From assembly GCF_964355755.1 (NCBI RefSeq), contig NC_092673.1:25115001-25179000 (forward strand): 64,000 nucleotides of DNA, given 5' to 3'. Positions 53,859 to 64,000 of this stretch are shown here, one piece after another; the stretch's first letter is position 1; every line of letters starts with the position of its first letter. This DNA is from Antedon mediterranea. Lineage: Eukaryota > Echinodermata > Crinoidea > Comatulida > Antedonidae. The position numbers and the translations under genes were made by a program. Below the pieces are notes generated by a model. The model made no database searches and was not told the DNA's origin. It was given only the letters and a program-made list of their open reading frames with translations.

Positions 53859-56800
53859 ATGGCAGCTAAAGTACCTCCAGCCGTCTGTGTGAGATTTGAA
53901 GGTCTTTCACAACCATATCCAACGAATCTAAATGACAAGCTTCAGCTTTATTTTCAAAGTTACAAGAAATCTGGAGGAGGTGATATAGATTCTGTGAAGA
54001 TACACAGTAACACACAGGATGATGATCCATTTGCCATTATCATTTTTGATCAACTAGAAAGTGAGTACTGTAATTTTACATTTGGTTACTTTTCATAAAA
54101 TGGGAAAAAAAAGAATGGATTATTTGATTTGATGCCTAATTAGTGGTGGTGGGGCCTGTGGCGAAGGCGAAGCGAATTTTGTTAAATGACAGATGGCCGG
54201 AAATGGCACACTCCCGCTCGTAAAATTCACGATAAATGGCACCTAGGTCGTGTTCGTACGGTGGTTAAAATAAGCGCTTAATTTCACCCATGCCTCGGGT
54301 TATAAATTGAGCGTTGTTCGTACTTGAAATATTTAACCGCTTAAATGCTTAATCGACGAATCACAAACCGGAAATTACGTTTTAAGGTCAGTTGTCTTTA
54401 CAACCTACGACCCCATTTTCGCACGCTAGTTTCGTGTTGTATATTTTTTACTCGCGATCTTTCTTTACAATAACAATTACTTGCTACCTTTTACATTGCT
54501 TATCCTTGCGACAAACCTTATGCCTCTTAACGCCGATTAATCCTGCCGAAATATGCCTTCTCCTGACGACCATTATTTTACTTATTGACGAAGAATTTGA
54601 GCCCAATGTTACACGACGGAAACACCACCGACCAGCGGCTCCCCGACCAGCTAGGCCTACTAAGCGGTCTACACCAACAAGGACAGCACCAGCTGACGAT
54701 CGCCCTCGAAGCGTGTATGGAAGAGCTTCGTAGGAGAAATGACGGGCCTAGGCAGCGAACGTTTGTCAAAATTTGACACATTGCCTCTATCGGAGATTTA
54801 TTATCCTCGAAGGCCGAGTATAATTGGATTATCGCTGAAATAACCTGCAAATTTGGTGAAGATTTTACCTCGAATTTTTTGTAGCCTGAGGCAAAAGTTA
54901 ATTGGATCACGCGAACGGAAATCGGGAATAAGCTGGTATTTTCAACCCCTATGAACAGGCCCCTATACTAGTTCGCCGGAAATGACAGGGTGTGTAGAAA
55001 GCGACGACCTCGAATTGGACGACCCCAACGACCCGGGCGACCTCGAATTGGACGACCCATAACACGAAACCGACGACCCCTATAATAGCCTAGCCTAGCC
55101 TAGGCCTAAGTATGGTATAACATCCCGAAGCCGAACATAACCAAAGATCTTTAAACCATACCTTATATAATACTCGCAAGCAAGCAATTGATTGAAAAAA
55201 TACAGAAATATCGACATTTGATACTGAATGTGTCGACACGAACAAACGAACAGATATGGAACGCCAAGAGTGCATCATTAAAACTGCATTCGACTCGATT
55301 AGCACACGAAATATCATAAACATGGCAAACCAGGCCCCTTTTTCAGTGGCAGGTAAGGTTTGACCATGGAGGTATACCTCCATGGTTTGACCAGCTCCAT
55401 GGTTTGGTAAAAATATTTTTATACCTCCATGGTTTGACCGTATACAATGCATGTGTGAAATGTAAAGCTTTCTTATGGCCCTCCCCATGCAGGATTAGGC
55501 CAAGTTGAGCCGCCGACAAGTTGAGGCGCCGCCAGAAAAACGTTATTTTCTATGAAACGCCAAATGCTTACTTTCGCCGGTGCTCGTTTCTATTTAATAG
55601 AAATTCTATTTATATTAATTATTAGATATAACGATGTATATTCCAAAGTTTATATATCACGGTTTTTAGTATATATTATTAAATATTATAATTAAAGAGA
55701 AATAATTATGAATATCTGACTTGTAGATTCCAAAATATAAGGCCTAAAACATGACCGAAAATGATCGTTTTTAGCCAAAAATGACGTAAACATGTTGCCC
55801 CCTCAGGCGGCAGTTGAAGTAAAATAATTGCATAAAATCACCGTTTTTTAGTAAAATATTTTGTGTATTAACATTGTAAAATTCAATAAAATATGATATT
55901 AAAAGATAGTAAATAAAAAATAATAATTATTTAACCTCATTCGAAGAATATCAATACTCTATTAGTCCTGAGAGACAACGTGATTTTACGTGGTAGACAT
56001 ACACGCGAGAAAAATATTATGGAGTGCACTGCATTTTTACCTTGAAAGATTAAAAACAATTAAATTATTAAATATGACTACTTTCCTTTGCTGTTTCAAA
56101 CCAACAAAATTGTAGTATGTAATTATTATTTATTTTCATGACACAATAAACCTAAAGACCATATGAACTTATGTAGGGCCTACTAGGACACCACTCTATC
56201 ACTACGCGAAATGTCGTAAAAGACGCACTGGCCGTTTCATAGAAATTACCGGCGGCTCAACTTGTCGGCGGCCCAACCGGTCATATCCCCCCATGCACAT
56301 GTTACGCTGCTTGGTAGGCCTATAGTGTTCGTTATAAGAAGACGAGATGTAATTATACGTCCATGGTTTAACCATGTATTGTATAATATTTATTTCTTTT
56401 TAATTTATTTTTAATATGTCGAATGCAGTTTTAATGATGCACTTTTGGCGTTCCATATCTTTTCGTTTGTTCGTGTCGACACAATCAGTATCAAATGGCG
56501 ATATTTCTGTATTTTTTCAATCAATTGCTTGCTTGCGAGTATTATATAATAAGGTATAGTTTAAAGATCTTTGGCTATGTTCGGCTTCGGGATGTTATAC
56601 CACACTTAGGCCTAGGCTAGGCTAGGCTATAGGGGTCGTCGGTTTCGTGTTATGGGTCGTTCAATTCGAGGTCGTTCAATTCGAGGTCGCCCGGGTCGTT
56701 GGGGTCGTCCAATTCGAGGTCGTCGCTTTCTACACACCCGGAAATGACACTCTATATCGGGCTACCAATTACCACCAACCTATTTTTTCGGCCAAAACAC

Positions 56801-59800
56801 ACGCGACATTTTTAACGTCAGAAGTTTCCGACGAAGGTACTTCCGGTAAGTTAATACATTCTGGCATTTATAATAATATTTATTCGGCAAAAGTTCTTAA
56901 AAGTACGTTTTACATTCATCTTGCCAAGAGGAAGTAGGCCTAATAGTAATAGGCATGAGCCCAAACAGAAAACTGCTCTTATTACTCCATCATTATTATA
57001 CAATACAAAAAAAAAGGAGTACAAATTAATTTTAAAAAAAACAAAATTATAATGAAATAAACCAATTAAGAATAAGCTGCATTGAATAAACACTATAAAT
57101 AATTTAATATTTTGAGATCAAATGTTTGGTGAGTTGGGGTTAAAAGTCTGAAATTGTAGCATATTGGTTAATTAATTATTATTATCAATTAATAATTAAA
57201 AAAGTTAGACAACAAATATGAAGCTGCTGCTATAAATATATTGAGCAAAACGTTAAATTGTATTATTTTGATCAAGTCAGTAAAACCACAATTTCCAAAA
57301 TTCATTTTCATTTATTACAGTAGTTATAAGGGTCAGTCTAATTACCGAAAACAACCGAAAATAACCGAAAACAACCACAAACAACCGAAAACAACCGTAA
57401 ACAACCGAAAACAAACCGAAAAAAAAATGTAAAAAATCTAAATACCGAAAACAAATTTTTTTATAATATTTTTTTAAATGTCGCCCTCTATTAATGGGTG
57501 TTTCTAAAGCTAAGACCATACAGAGGCGCAAAAGTCATGGAAGACCCTAAGAAATGTGCACAAAATACAACTCAAAATCATACAATTCAATGAAATACAC
57601 CGTAGATTACATTTACTTACAAAATCTATAAACACATTTCGTTTTTAGTCTTTTAAAAAACAAAGCATGATTTTACCTTAACTTTGCGTTTTCGTCCCCG
57701 GTTTTCGTCACTTATTAAGTGAATACTGAAGCGATTAAGGATAAAAACGTTATTTACTCGACTACGGTAATTCTACTGAATAGATTTTATTGTGAATCCT
57801 TTATAGTGAGCTTGTTTTAAGTATACTTTATAGTCCCTAGTATCTTTGTATAATTATCTTTGAAAATCTATAATTAAATCGATCATGATTAACCATAGTC
57901 AATTTACTTTCTCTACTATGGATTAACATATCACAATTATTGTAAGGAGTAATGCGCTGGTTTCTGGATCAAAAATCGAAAGACTAAAATTAAAATATTT
58001 TTATAGATTCTGTAAGTAAATGCGATGTTATCATTGATTGATTGCACGATTTTTAGTTGTATTTTGTGCACACTACTACTACCATCGTAGGGTCTTCCTT
58101 GGCTTTTGCGCGCGCGGTTTTGTCTCTGTTATGGTCTTAGATTTAGAAACACCCATCAATAGAGGGCGACATTTAAAAATCATTATACAAATTTGTTTTC
58201 GGTATTTAGATTATTAGGTTATATGCATTATCATGCATATAACCTCTTGATTCTGTCAAAATCTTTATTAGGTTATATGCATTATCATGCATATAACCTC
58301 TTGATTCTGTCAAAATCTTTATTTATTTATTTATTTATTTATTCTTTCCTTAGCACTATTTTGTCCGTGCATTATCTTGATATCAGTTTCATCTATCTAA
58401 GTCAATTTTTCAGAGTATATTCCTTATGGCCAGGAATCGATGTGGTTATGTTTTCAGGTTGCGCAATCAAACATTACGCGGTCTACGCGCGATTTAACGA
58501 AATCACGTTTGTAATCATATCTTCACAAGAATGAATCACTTTTAAACAAAATTTGGTACTCATAAATTTCAGGTCATATTTCATCATATGGCAATACAAT
58601 TACGTGCGTAGCGCATATAACGCATGCGTACGTGCGCTTAAAATGTTAAAAATTGTCACAATTTATTTTCGATGAAATTAGAGTACGTTTCAGGCAATTT
58701 TAAACTTTTAAAAAATTGCCATGAGTGCGCAGATTTTTGCACGCGTACTGCGCGTCAAACGTTAATGGGCACTGTTTTTGTCCGATTACTGTTGTATAAC
58801 CTTTCTTTAATAATATCATCATATTTTATTCGCTTTTCAACGCGAAACAGCGTTATACTAGCACGTCAAATGTGACAGGCTACGCACGTGTAAGTTAACA
58901 AAATGGTTAAAATATGCTAAATTTTAAAATTAATATATATCGTTAGAATGCTCGGGAACACCTATTTTTTATTTAATTTTCTTGAAGTGTATGTATCATA
59001 TGTATGATTTATTATGAAATTAGAAGAACAAAAGTGGATTAAGTCATCATTAATGGCATATTAAATTTAACAAAATTAATTTCGACAATCAAACAAATTA
59101 TAACATTTTCTTAGGCCGAAATAACAAACTTAACATTAACTTTCTTCCTTAAGAAGTTCATATATTAAAGTTAAAAGTATATAGTTTGACAGTGCATCAT
59201 TTTTTTTAAATTTTTAAAGATGTCATCATAGTAAAACATTATAATTCATTGCGGTATGTAATAATCTATCTGCACCAAAGTGGTTACTGCATAGTAAATA
59301 CACGGAGGAATCTTTCCATAACTTTTAGTCAGTTGTGTATGGCTCGGTGGTCTTTGCTCGTGTCTATAGCATTGAAGTACCGAGTTCGAGTCTCACCTTT
59401 GGAAACCAAACGAAATAAGATTTTTTTTATTATCCGTATTGTTTGTTCTTAGTGTTAGATTATACACATGATTTATAATGAAATCTAAATAAAAACACAA
59501 ATGTGGTTTATGACATTATATACGCAGAAAGATCTTTGATCGGATTATGATACCGGCTATTGTATTTGCGTTAGCAAGATCCTATCATATATTATAAATA
59601 ACTAACGATTCTGAGAAAATCAATCAATCAATATACCTTAAATCAATCAATTATCTTTATTTAAATCAATGCATATAACCTATAATTCGTCATAGTGACG
59701 AATTAAATCTAGTTTATTTATTTATTTATTTATTCTTTCCTTAGCACTATTTTGTCCGTGAATTATCTTGATATCAGTTTCATCTATCTAAGTCAATTTT

Positions 59801-62800
59801 TCAGAGTATATTCCTTATGGCCAGGAATCGATGTGGTTATGTTTTCAGGGTGCGCAATCAAACATTACGCGGTCTACGCGCGATTTAACGAAATCACGTT
59901 TGTAATCATATCTTCACAAGCATGAATCACTTTTAAACAAAATTTGGTACTCATAAATTTCAGGTCATATTTCATCATATGGCAATACAATTACGTGCGT
60001 AGCGCATATAACGCATGCGTACGCGCGCTTAAAATGTTGAAAATTGTCAGAATTTATTTTCGATGAAATTAGAGTACGTTTCAGGCAATTTTAAGCGTTT
60101 AAAAAATTGCCATGAGTGCGCAGATTTTTGCATGCGCACTGCGCGTCAAACGTTAATGCGCACTATTTTTGTCCGATTACTGTTGTATAACCTTTCTTTA
60201 ATAATATCATCATATTTTATTCACTTTTCAACGCGAAACAGCATTATACGAGCACGTCAAAAGTGACAGGCTACGCACGTGTAAGTTAACAAAATCGTGA
60301 AAATATGCTAAATTTTTTAATTAATATATATATCGTTAGAATGCTCGGGAACAACTATTTTTTATTTAATTTTCTTGAAGTGTATGTATCATATGTATGA
60401 TTTATTATAAAATTAGAAGAACAAAAGTTGATTAAGTCATCATTAATGGCATATTAAATTTAACAAAATTAATTTCGACAATCAAACAAATTATAACATT
60501 TTCTTAGGCCAAAATAACAAACTTAACATTAAAGACCCCTTCCCTGCAATTTTGGACGTTTTTTGGAAAATAATACATATATATCACTTTAAAAACATTA
60601 AACCATGTCATTCCTTGTCTTAAATGTACGTTTTATGGTAAATTATGATAAAAAGTGAGAAACAATGCACTACCTAAGTAGCTCGCGGCAATCGACCTCT
60701 CGTGGACGGTCTTAGGCCTAGCCTAGCTAGGCTTAGTTTTGTAGGCCTAGCTTGTAAACATCGATAACGTACGAACATCGTACGCTAGCTATATACCTAG
60801 CCTGACGTTGTATAGTTGCTGCATTAATTGTCTTTTTATTTTTGCCAGAATCCGTTGATACAAATTGGGGAAAACCCGGTATTTTCGCTGAAAAGTTAGG
60901 AGTCTTCCATTTGTTTTGGCTTCACGATCGATCGAAAAGTGGGCGAATTACAGGTGAAAAACAAAAATATCAATCCGCGCGCAATGCATTTTGGGATTTA
61001 TAGCGGGCCGCTATAATTATTAGAATCGATTTATTTTTCACATTTTTAACCGTTTAAAGACGAAAAAAGTTATCGCAATAGGACCATATAGTATTATTTT
61101 TACATTAAATATAGTTTGTGATCTTAAATTAGATCTAAAAAACGTAGGGAATGGGGCTTTAACTTTCTTCCTTAAGAAGTTCATATATTAAAGTTAAAAG
61201 TATATAGTTTGACAGTGCATCATTTTTTTTAATTTTTAAAGATGTCATCATAGTAAAACATTATAATTCATTGCGGTATGTAATAATCTACCTCCACCAA
61301 AGTGGTTACTGCATAGTAAATACACGGAGGAATCTTTCCATAACTTTTAGTCAGTTGTGTATGGCTCGGTGGTCTCTGCTCGTGTCTATAGCATTCAAGT
61401 ACCAAGTTCGAGTCTCACCTTGGGAAACCAAACGAAATGAGATTTTTTTATTATCCGTATTGGTTGTTCAATTGTATTTCTTAGTGTTAGATTATACACA
61501 TGATTTATAATGAAATCTAAATAAAAACACAAATGTGGTTTATGACATTATTATACGCAGAAAGATCTTTGATCGGATTATGATACCGGCTATTGTATTT
61601 GCGTTAGCAAGATCCTATCATATATTATAAATAAACTAACGATTCTGAGAAAATCAATCAATCAATATATCTTAAATCAATCAATTATCTTTATTTAAAT
61701 CAATGCATATAACCTATAATTCGTCATAGTGACGAATTAGATCTAGTTTTATTTTGTTTTCGGTTGTTTATGGTTGTTTTCGGTTGTTTGTGGTTGTTTT
61801 TGGTTGTTTATGGTTGTTTTCGGTTATTTTCGGTTGTTTTCGGTAATTAGACTGACCGGTTATAAGAACAGACATATTGCCCACTGAGGTTGTGATTTGT
61901 TGGATTTAAACCTCTGTACATTTTCATAGTATACAAATCGTATATAATTCAAATTTTTAAATATAAAAAATATTTTCATGTCTCCACATGATCCCATGGA
62001 ATTCTGGAGCCACATGCCTTTCTTTAGTTTGAATGAATGTGTTGTTGTTGTGTTATGCCATGATAAAATTACCATTTTTGTTGATATTTCAGAAATTCCC
62101 ACCCCTGTCGAAATATTGATTTTGAAAACCATGGGCCTGTTGAAAAGTAAAAATAGTAAAATAGTCGCACTGATATAATATAATAGTGGAGGAACCACCA
62201 CTAGGGTTACAGAGAGCTGACTCATGATTTTTTAAATAAAATAAGAAATACATTTTTTTAGTATATTTTTTAACACATTTGTTACAAATTCTTTCTCTTT
62301 TATTGCTACTTTCCTTTTCTAAAATCATCGGTGTTAATTTTAATCTGAAGAGCTGATGCTATTAAATACTGAAACAATTCTTATTTGAAATTGCATTTAT
62401 TGTATTAAAAATAAGTCAAATTTATTTTGTAGGTGCAAAACGTGTTTTGGTAAAGAAAAATCATTCATTGCTCATTGGCAATATGGAAATTGGATTATTA
62501 GTAGAAGGAGCTGAAATGTCTGAGGTAGGTTGTCAAGGATACCAAGCTTCAACTTTACCAATAATTATTAGTTTGGCAATGTATTAAGGAGGATGTACAC
62601 ATGTTATCAAAACAATTTCCACTAACTTTCCCATGTGTTCATAACGCTGCAATTGCCTTTTTAACGGCAGACAATTCAAATTGGCTGTGACGTCGCTACT
62701 GCATAGGAAAATCTACTGATAGATTTTCACTGTTGTTGTTAACATACAAGTATAGCCATCACTTCAATTGCTAATTTTACCTGCATGTATGCTTAAATTA

Positions 62801-64000
62801 GCTGATGTTGAGTTTGTTATAATTTGAACATTTATTTTATAAAACAATCCATATAGACTGAAGAAAGAATTTAAAAAAAAAAAAATGTTAACGAGTTATT
62901 TATTAAAATGTGTTCGTAAATTAAGCAATTGTTCTACTGTATGGTTTTCATGAAATATATGTTTTCTTTGTTTATATATATTTTGATATTTTAGGATATA
63001 CCAGTGGACCATACTAGTCCACCTTCACCTCAGTTTCAGTCAACATCTTTTGGCAATAGCAGTTATGCTGAAGACATTTATGGCAATGACCAGCAAGGTG
63101 AAACTAGTTGTTCCAGAGAAATATCAATGACACAACAACATGTAGATAATTCTGAAGATTTATTGAACACTCCAAATGATGACCCACCAGGTGATGGTGG
63201 TGATAATGCACAGTTGTTTATAGAAGTATCTTTTGGTGGTCTCACCTTGGATACGGTATTGATGTACTTTGAAAGTAAGAGACACTCTGGAGGTGGATCT
63301 ATTGGAACTCATAAGCTGGTTAAACCAGGAGTGGTACACATTGCATTTGAGCAACAAAAAAGTAGGTCTTTTATTATTCATTCCCGAGTTGTAAATATTG
63401 AACAAAGTTATTTGAAAATACTGTAATAGAATAATAGTGTAATAGAATAATAGTGTAATAGAATAATCATTTCCTGTTAAATTTTCCCGTAGCAGTAATA
63501 GTTTAGGTGATCATTTCCTGGTTAATTATCCTGTAGCAGCAGTAGTTTAAATGGTAAATTTCTTGGTAGATTATCTTGTAGCAGCAATAGATTATGGTTG
63601 TTTCTTCATTCTTACTTAACCAGTAGTAGGGCCTAGTCTTCATGGTTTCCTGATAATTTATTGTGTGTCCTTTGCATGGTAGTTTCCTGGTAAATTATCC
63701 TAAAGCAGCAAGTTTTTGCAAAAGGACTATATTGCAATTTTTGCTCTAAAATACATATATTTATTTTGTATATAAGTTGCGGAATGTGTTTCTACAAGGC
63801 CCCATTTATTGGAGAAACAACCTTTAGTTGTTTCCTTAATGGAAGAAAGAGATCCAGAACCAGACACAATCGAAATAAGTGGTTTTACTTCTTCAATTTC
63901 TGAGTTGGAGCTGGAACTATACTTTGACAACCACAAGAAATCTGGTGGAGGTGACGTTATACATGTTACTATGAGTGAAGACAAAACTAAATGTACCATC
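53859..64000 (+). CDS. RRM-like repeat protein, PARP14/IFI35-type N-terminus (partial)
   Basis: Exons 53859-54060, 62433-62524, 62995-63361 and 63777-end join in phase; the gene continues beyond the window. The start has A at -3 and G at +4. Each RRM-like domain is built from two exons split after the IxF strand: domain 1 (about residues 8-92, YKKSGGGDIDSV), a Ser/Gln/Asp-rich linker, domain 2 (RHSGGGSIG, then AECVSTRPHLLEKQPLVV), and domain 3 (HKKSGGGDVIHV) cut by the window edge. The K-S-G-G-G-x-(V/I) motif is typical of the N-terminal repeats of PARP14/PARP10 and of NMI/IFI35 and DTX3L. A downstream macro or PARP domain cannot be seen here, so a mono-ADP-ribosyltransferase of PARP14 type is likely but unproven. 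Intron 1 (8.4 kb) is largely mobile DNA. Confidence 0.8.
54120..54987 (+). other. Intron DNA with a possible transposase relic
   Basis: Broken plus-strand frames read ILLIDEEFEPNVTRRKHH at about 54570-54630, then CMEELRRRNDGPRQRTFV at about 54714-54770. Basic and acidic runs like these occur in the N-terminal region of Harbinger transposases, but no diagnostic motif is present. TTAAGCGC-like inverted blocks lie at 54270 and 54330. Confidence 0.3.
54988..56739. mobile_element. Mutator-like foldback element, copy 2 (1752 bp)
   Basis: Same ends (GGGTGTGTAGAAAGCGACG) and interior as 9538-11294, with small indels. The flanking duplication is a different perfect 10-mer, GGAAATGACA (54978-54987, 56740-56749). 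It lies in intron 1 of the RRM-repeat gene. The frames at 55090-55488 and 56647-56937 are arm sequence. Confidence 0.9.
57434..58213. mobile_element. Nested ~780 bp TIR element
   Basis: AATCTAAATACCGAAAACAA at the left is mirrored at 58213. Inwards, ATGTCGCCCTCTATTAATGG and GTTTCTAAAGCTAAGACCAT have partners at 58130-58175, and TGTGCACAAAATACAACT pairs with 58050-58072. The middle is AT-rich without a gene. Confidence 0.75.
59338..59398 (+). ncRNA. tRNA-derived SINE-like head, copy 3
   Basis: A-box-like TGGCTCGGTGG and B-box GAGTTCGAGTCTC with about 32 bp between them, as in the other copies. It probably marks a tRNA-derived Pol III promoter in the repeat. Confidence 0.45.
60533..61158. mobile_element. 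626 bp MITE at TTAA
   Basis: Ends AGACCCCTTCCCTGC and, inverted, AGCCCCATTCCCTAC, with TTTTTTGG/TTTTTTAG following. TTAA is duplicated on both sides (60529-60532, 61159-61162). The tandem sister unit at 59136-59139 has the same site empty with a single TTAA. TTAA targets are used by piggyBac and Kolobok transposases. Confidence 0.9.
61370..61420 (+). ncRNA. tRNA-derived SINE-like head, copy 4
   Basis: Same boxes as copy 3, in the second tandem unit; B-box AAGTTCGAGTCTC. Not a canonical tRNA. Confidence 0.45.

Larger units (their letters stand above)
58214..61745 (+). repeat. Two tandem ~1.4 kb units with tRNA-like heads (locus 2)
   Basis: Same structure as 12461-15420, opposite orientation. 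It opens with two palindromic blocks (AGGTTATATGCATTATCATG...), then units with CCTTAGCACTATTTTGTCCG at about 58348 and 59749 (period about 1401). The second unit carries a 626 bp MITE. It ends with TCGTCATAGTGACGA before the right arm of the surrounding element. Shared small frames (58672-58875, 60063-60266, 59249-59452, 61271-61510) are repeat sequence. Confidence 0.85.
57331..61858. mobile_element. 4.5 kb TIR element with ACCGAAAACAA arms
   Basis: Ends GGTCAGTCTAATTACC and GGTAATTAGACTGACC, each followed inwards by 8-10 copies of an 11-12 base ACCGAAAACAA unit, in inverse orientation at the two ends. Flanks share GTTATAAG (57323-57330, 61859-61866), an 8 bp target duplication (9 bp if one mismatch is allowed). 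No transposase remains; the interior is two other nested repeats. Confidence 0.8.

Noticed and set aside
59338-59398. A functional tRNA gene
   Set aside because: The A- and B-box-like motifs are present but the acceptor and anticodon stems do not pair well, and the segment recurs within a dispersed repeat.

Overview
The window looks like nuclear DNA from a marine deuterostome invertebrate, most likely an echinoderm. It is AT-rich and intron-rich, scattered with GGCCTA-rich runs, and more than half of it is transposon-derived. The organism call is an inference; no rRNA, mitochondrial or other diagnostic marker is present. No functional tRNA, rRNA or CRISPR array was seen.

Layout. 1-15.5 kb is almost entirely mobile DNA: a dead LINE (1.1-4.9 kb), several small terminal-inverted-repeat (TIR) elements, and a 7.3 kb Harbinger-like composite holding a Mutator-like foldback element and tandem 1.4 kb units with tRNA-like heads. 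15.7-21.0 kb is a complete gene for a secreted protein made of fifteen 65/67-residue Arg- and aromatic-rich repeats. 22.5-34.7 kb is a nest: a LINE interrupted by a Ngaro-type tyrosine-recombinase retroelement with split direct repeats, itself interrupted by a 4.2 kb foldback DNA transposon that resembles Academ. 36.7-38.0 kb is a small His/Arg/Tyr-rich secreted protein that aligns with the repeat of the first gene, so the two look like old tandem paralogues separated by the nest. 38.5-41.3 kb (minus) is a cationic amino-acid transporter (SLC7A1-4 type). 44.1-52.0 kb (minus) is a Deltex E3 ligase with two RRM-like domains, a macro domain, two RING fingers and the Deltex C-terminal domain. 53.9 kb to the window end (plus) is the start of a gene with at least three RRM-like domains of the PARP14/IFI35 kind; its 8.4 kb first intron is largely mobile DNA.

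How the genes may work together. The Deltex-macro gene and the RRM-repeat gene are head to head, recalling the vertebrate DTX3L/PARP9/PARP14 cluster, where ADP-ribosylation and ubiquitylation are coupled in innate immunity. The two basic repeat proteins are predicted extracellular, have no recognised family, and are the best candidates for an undescribed system, for example a polyanion-binding or adhesive matrix. Exon models were checked by eye for splice sites and phase; none is supported by transcripts here.
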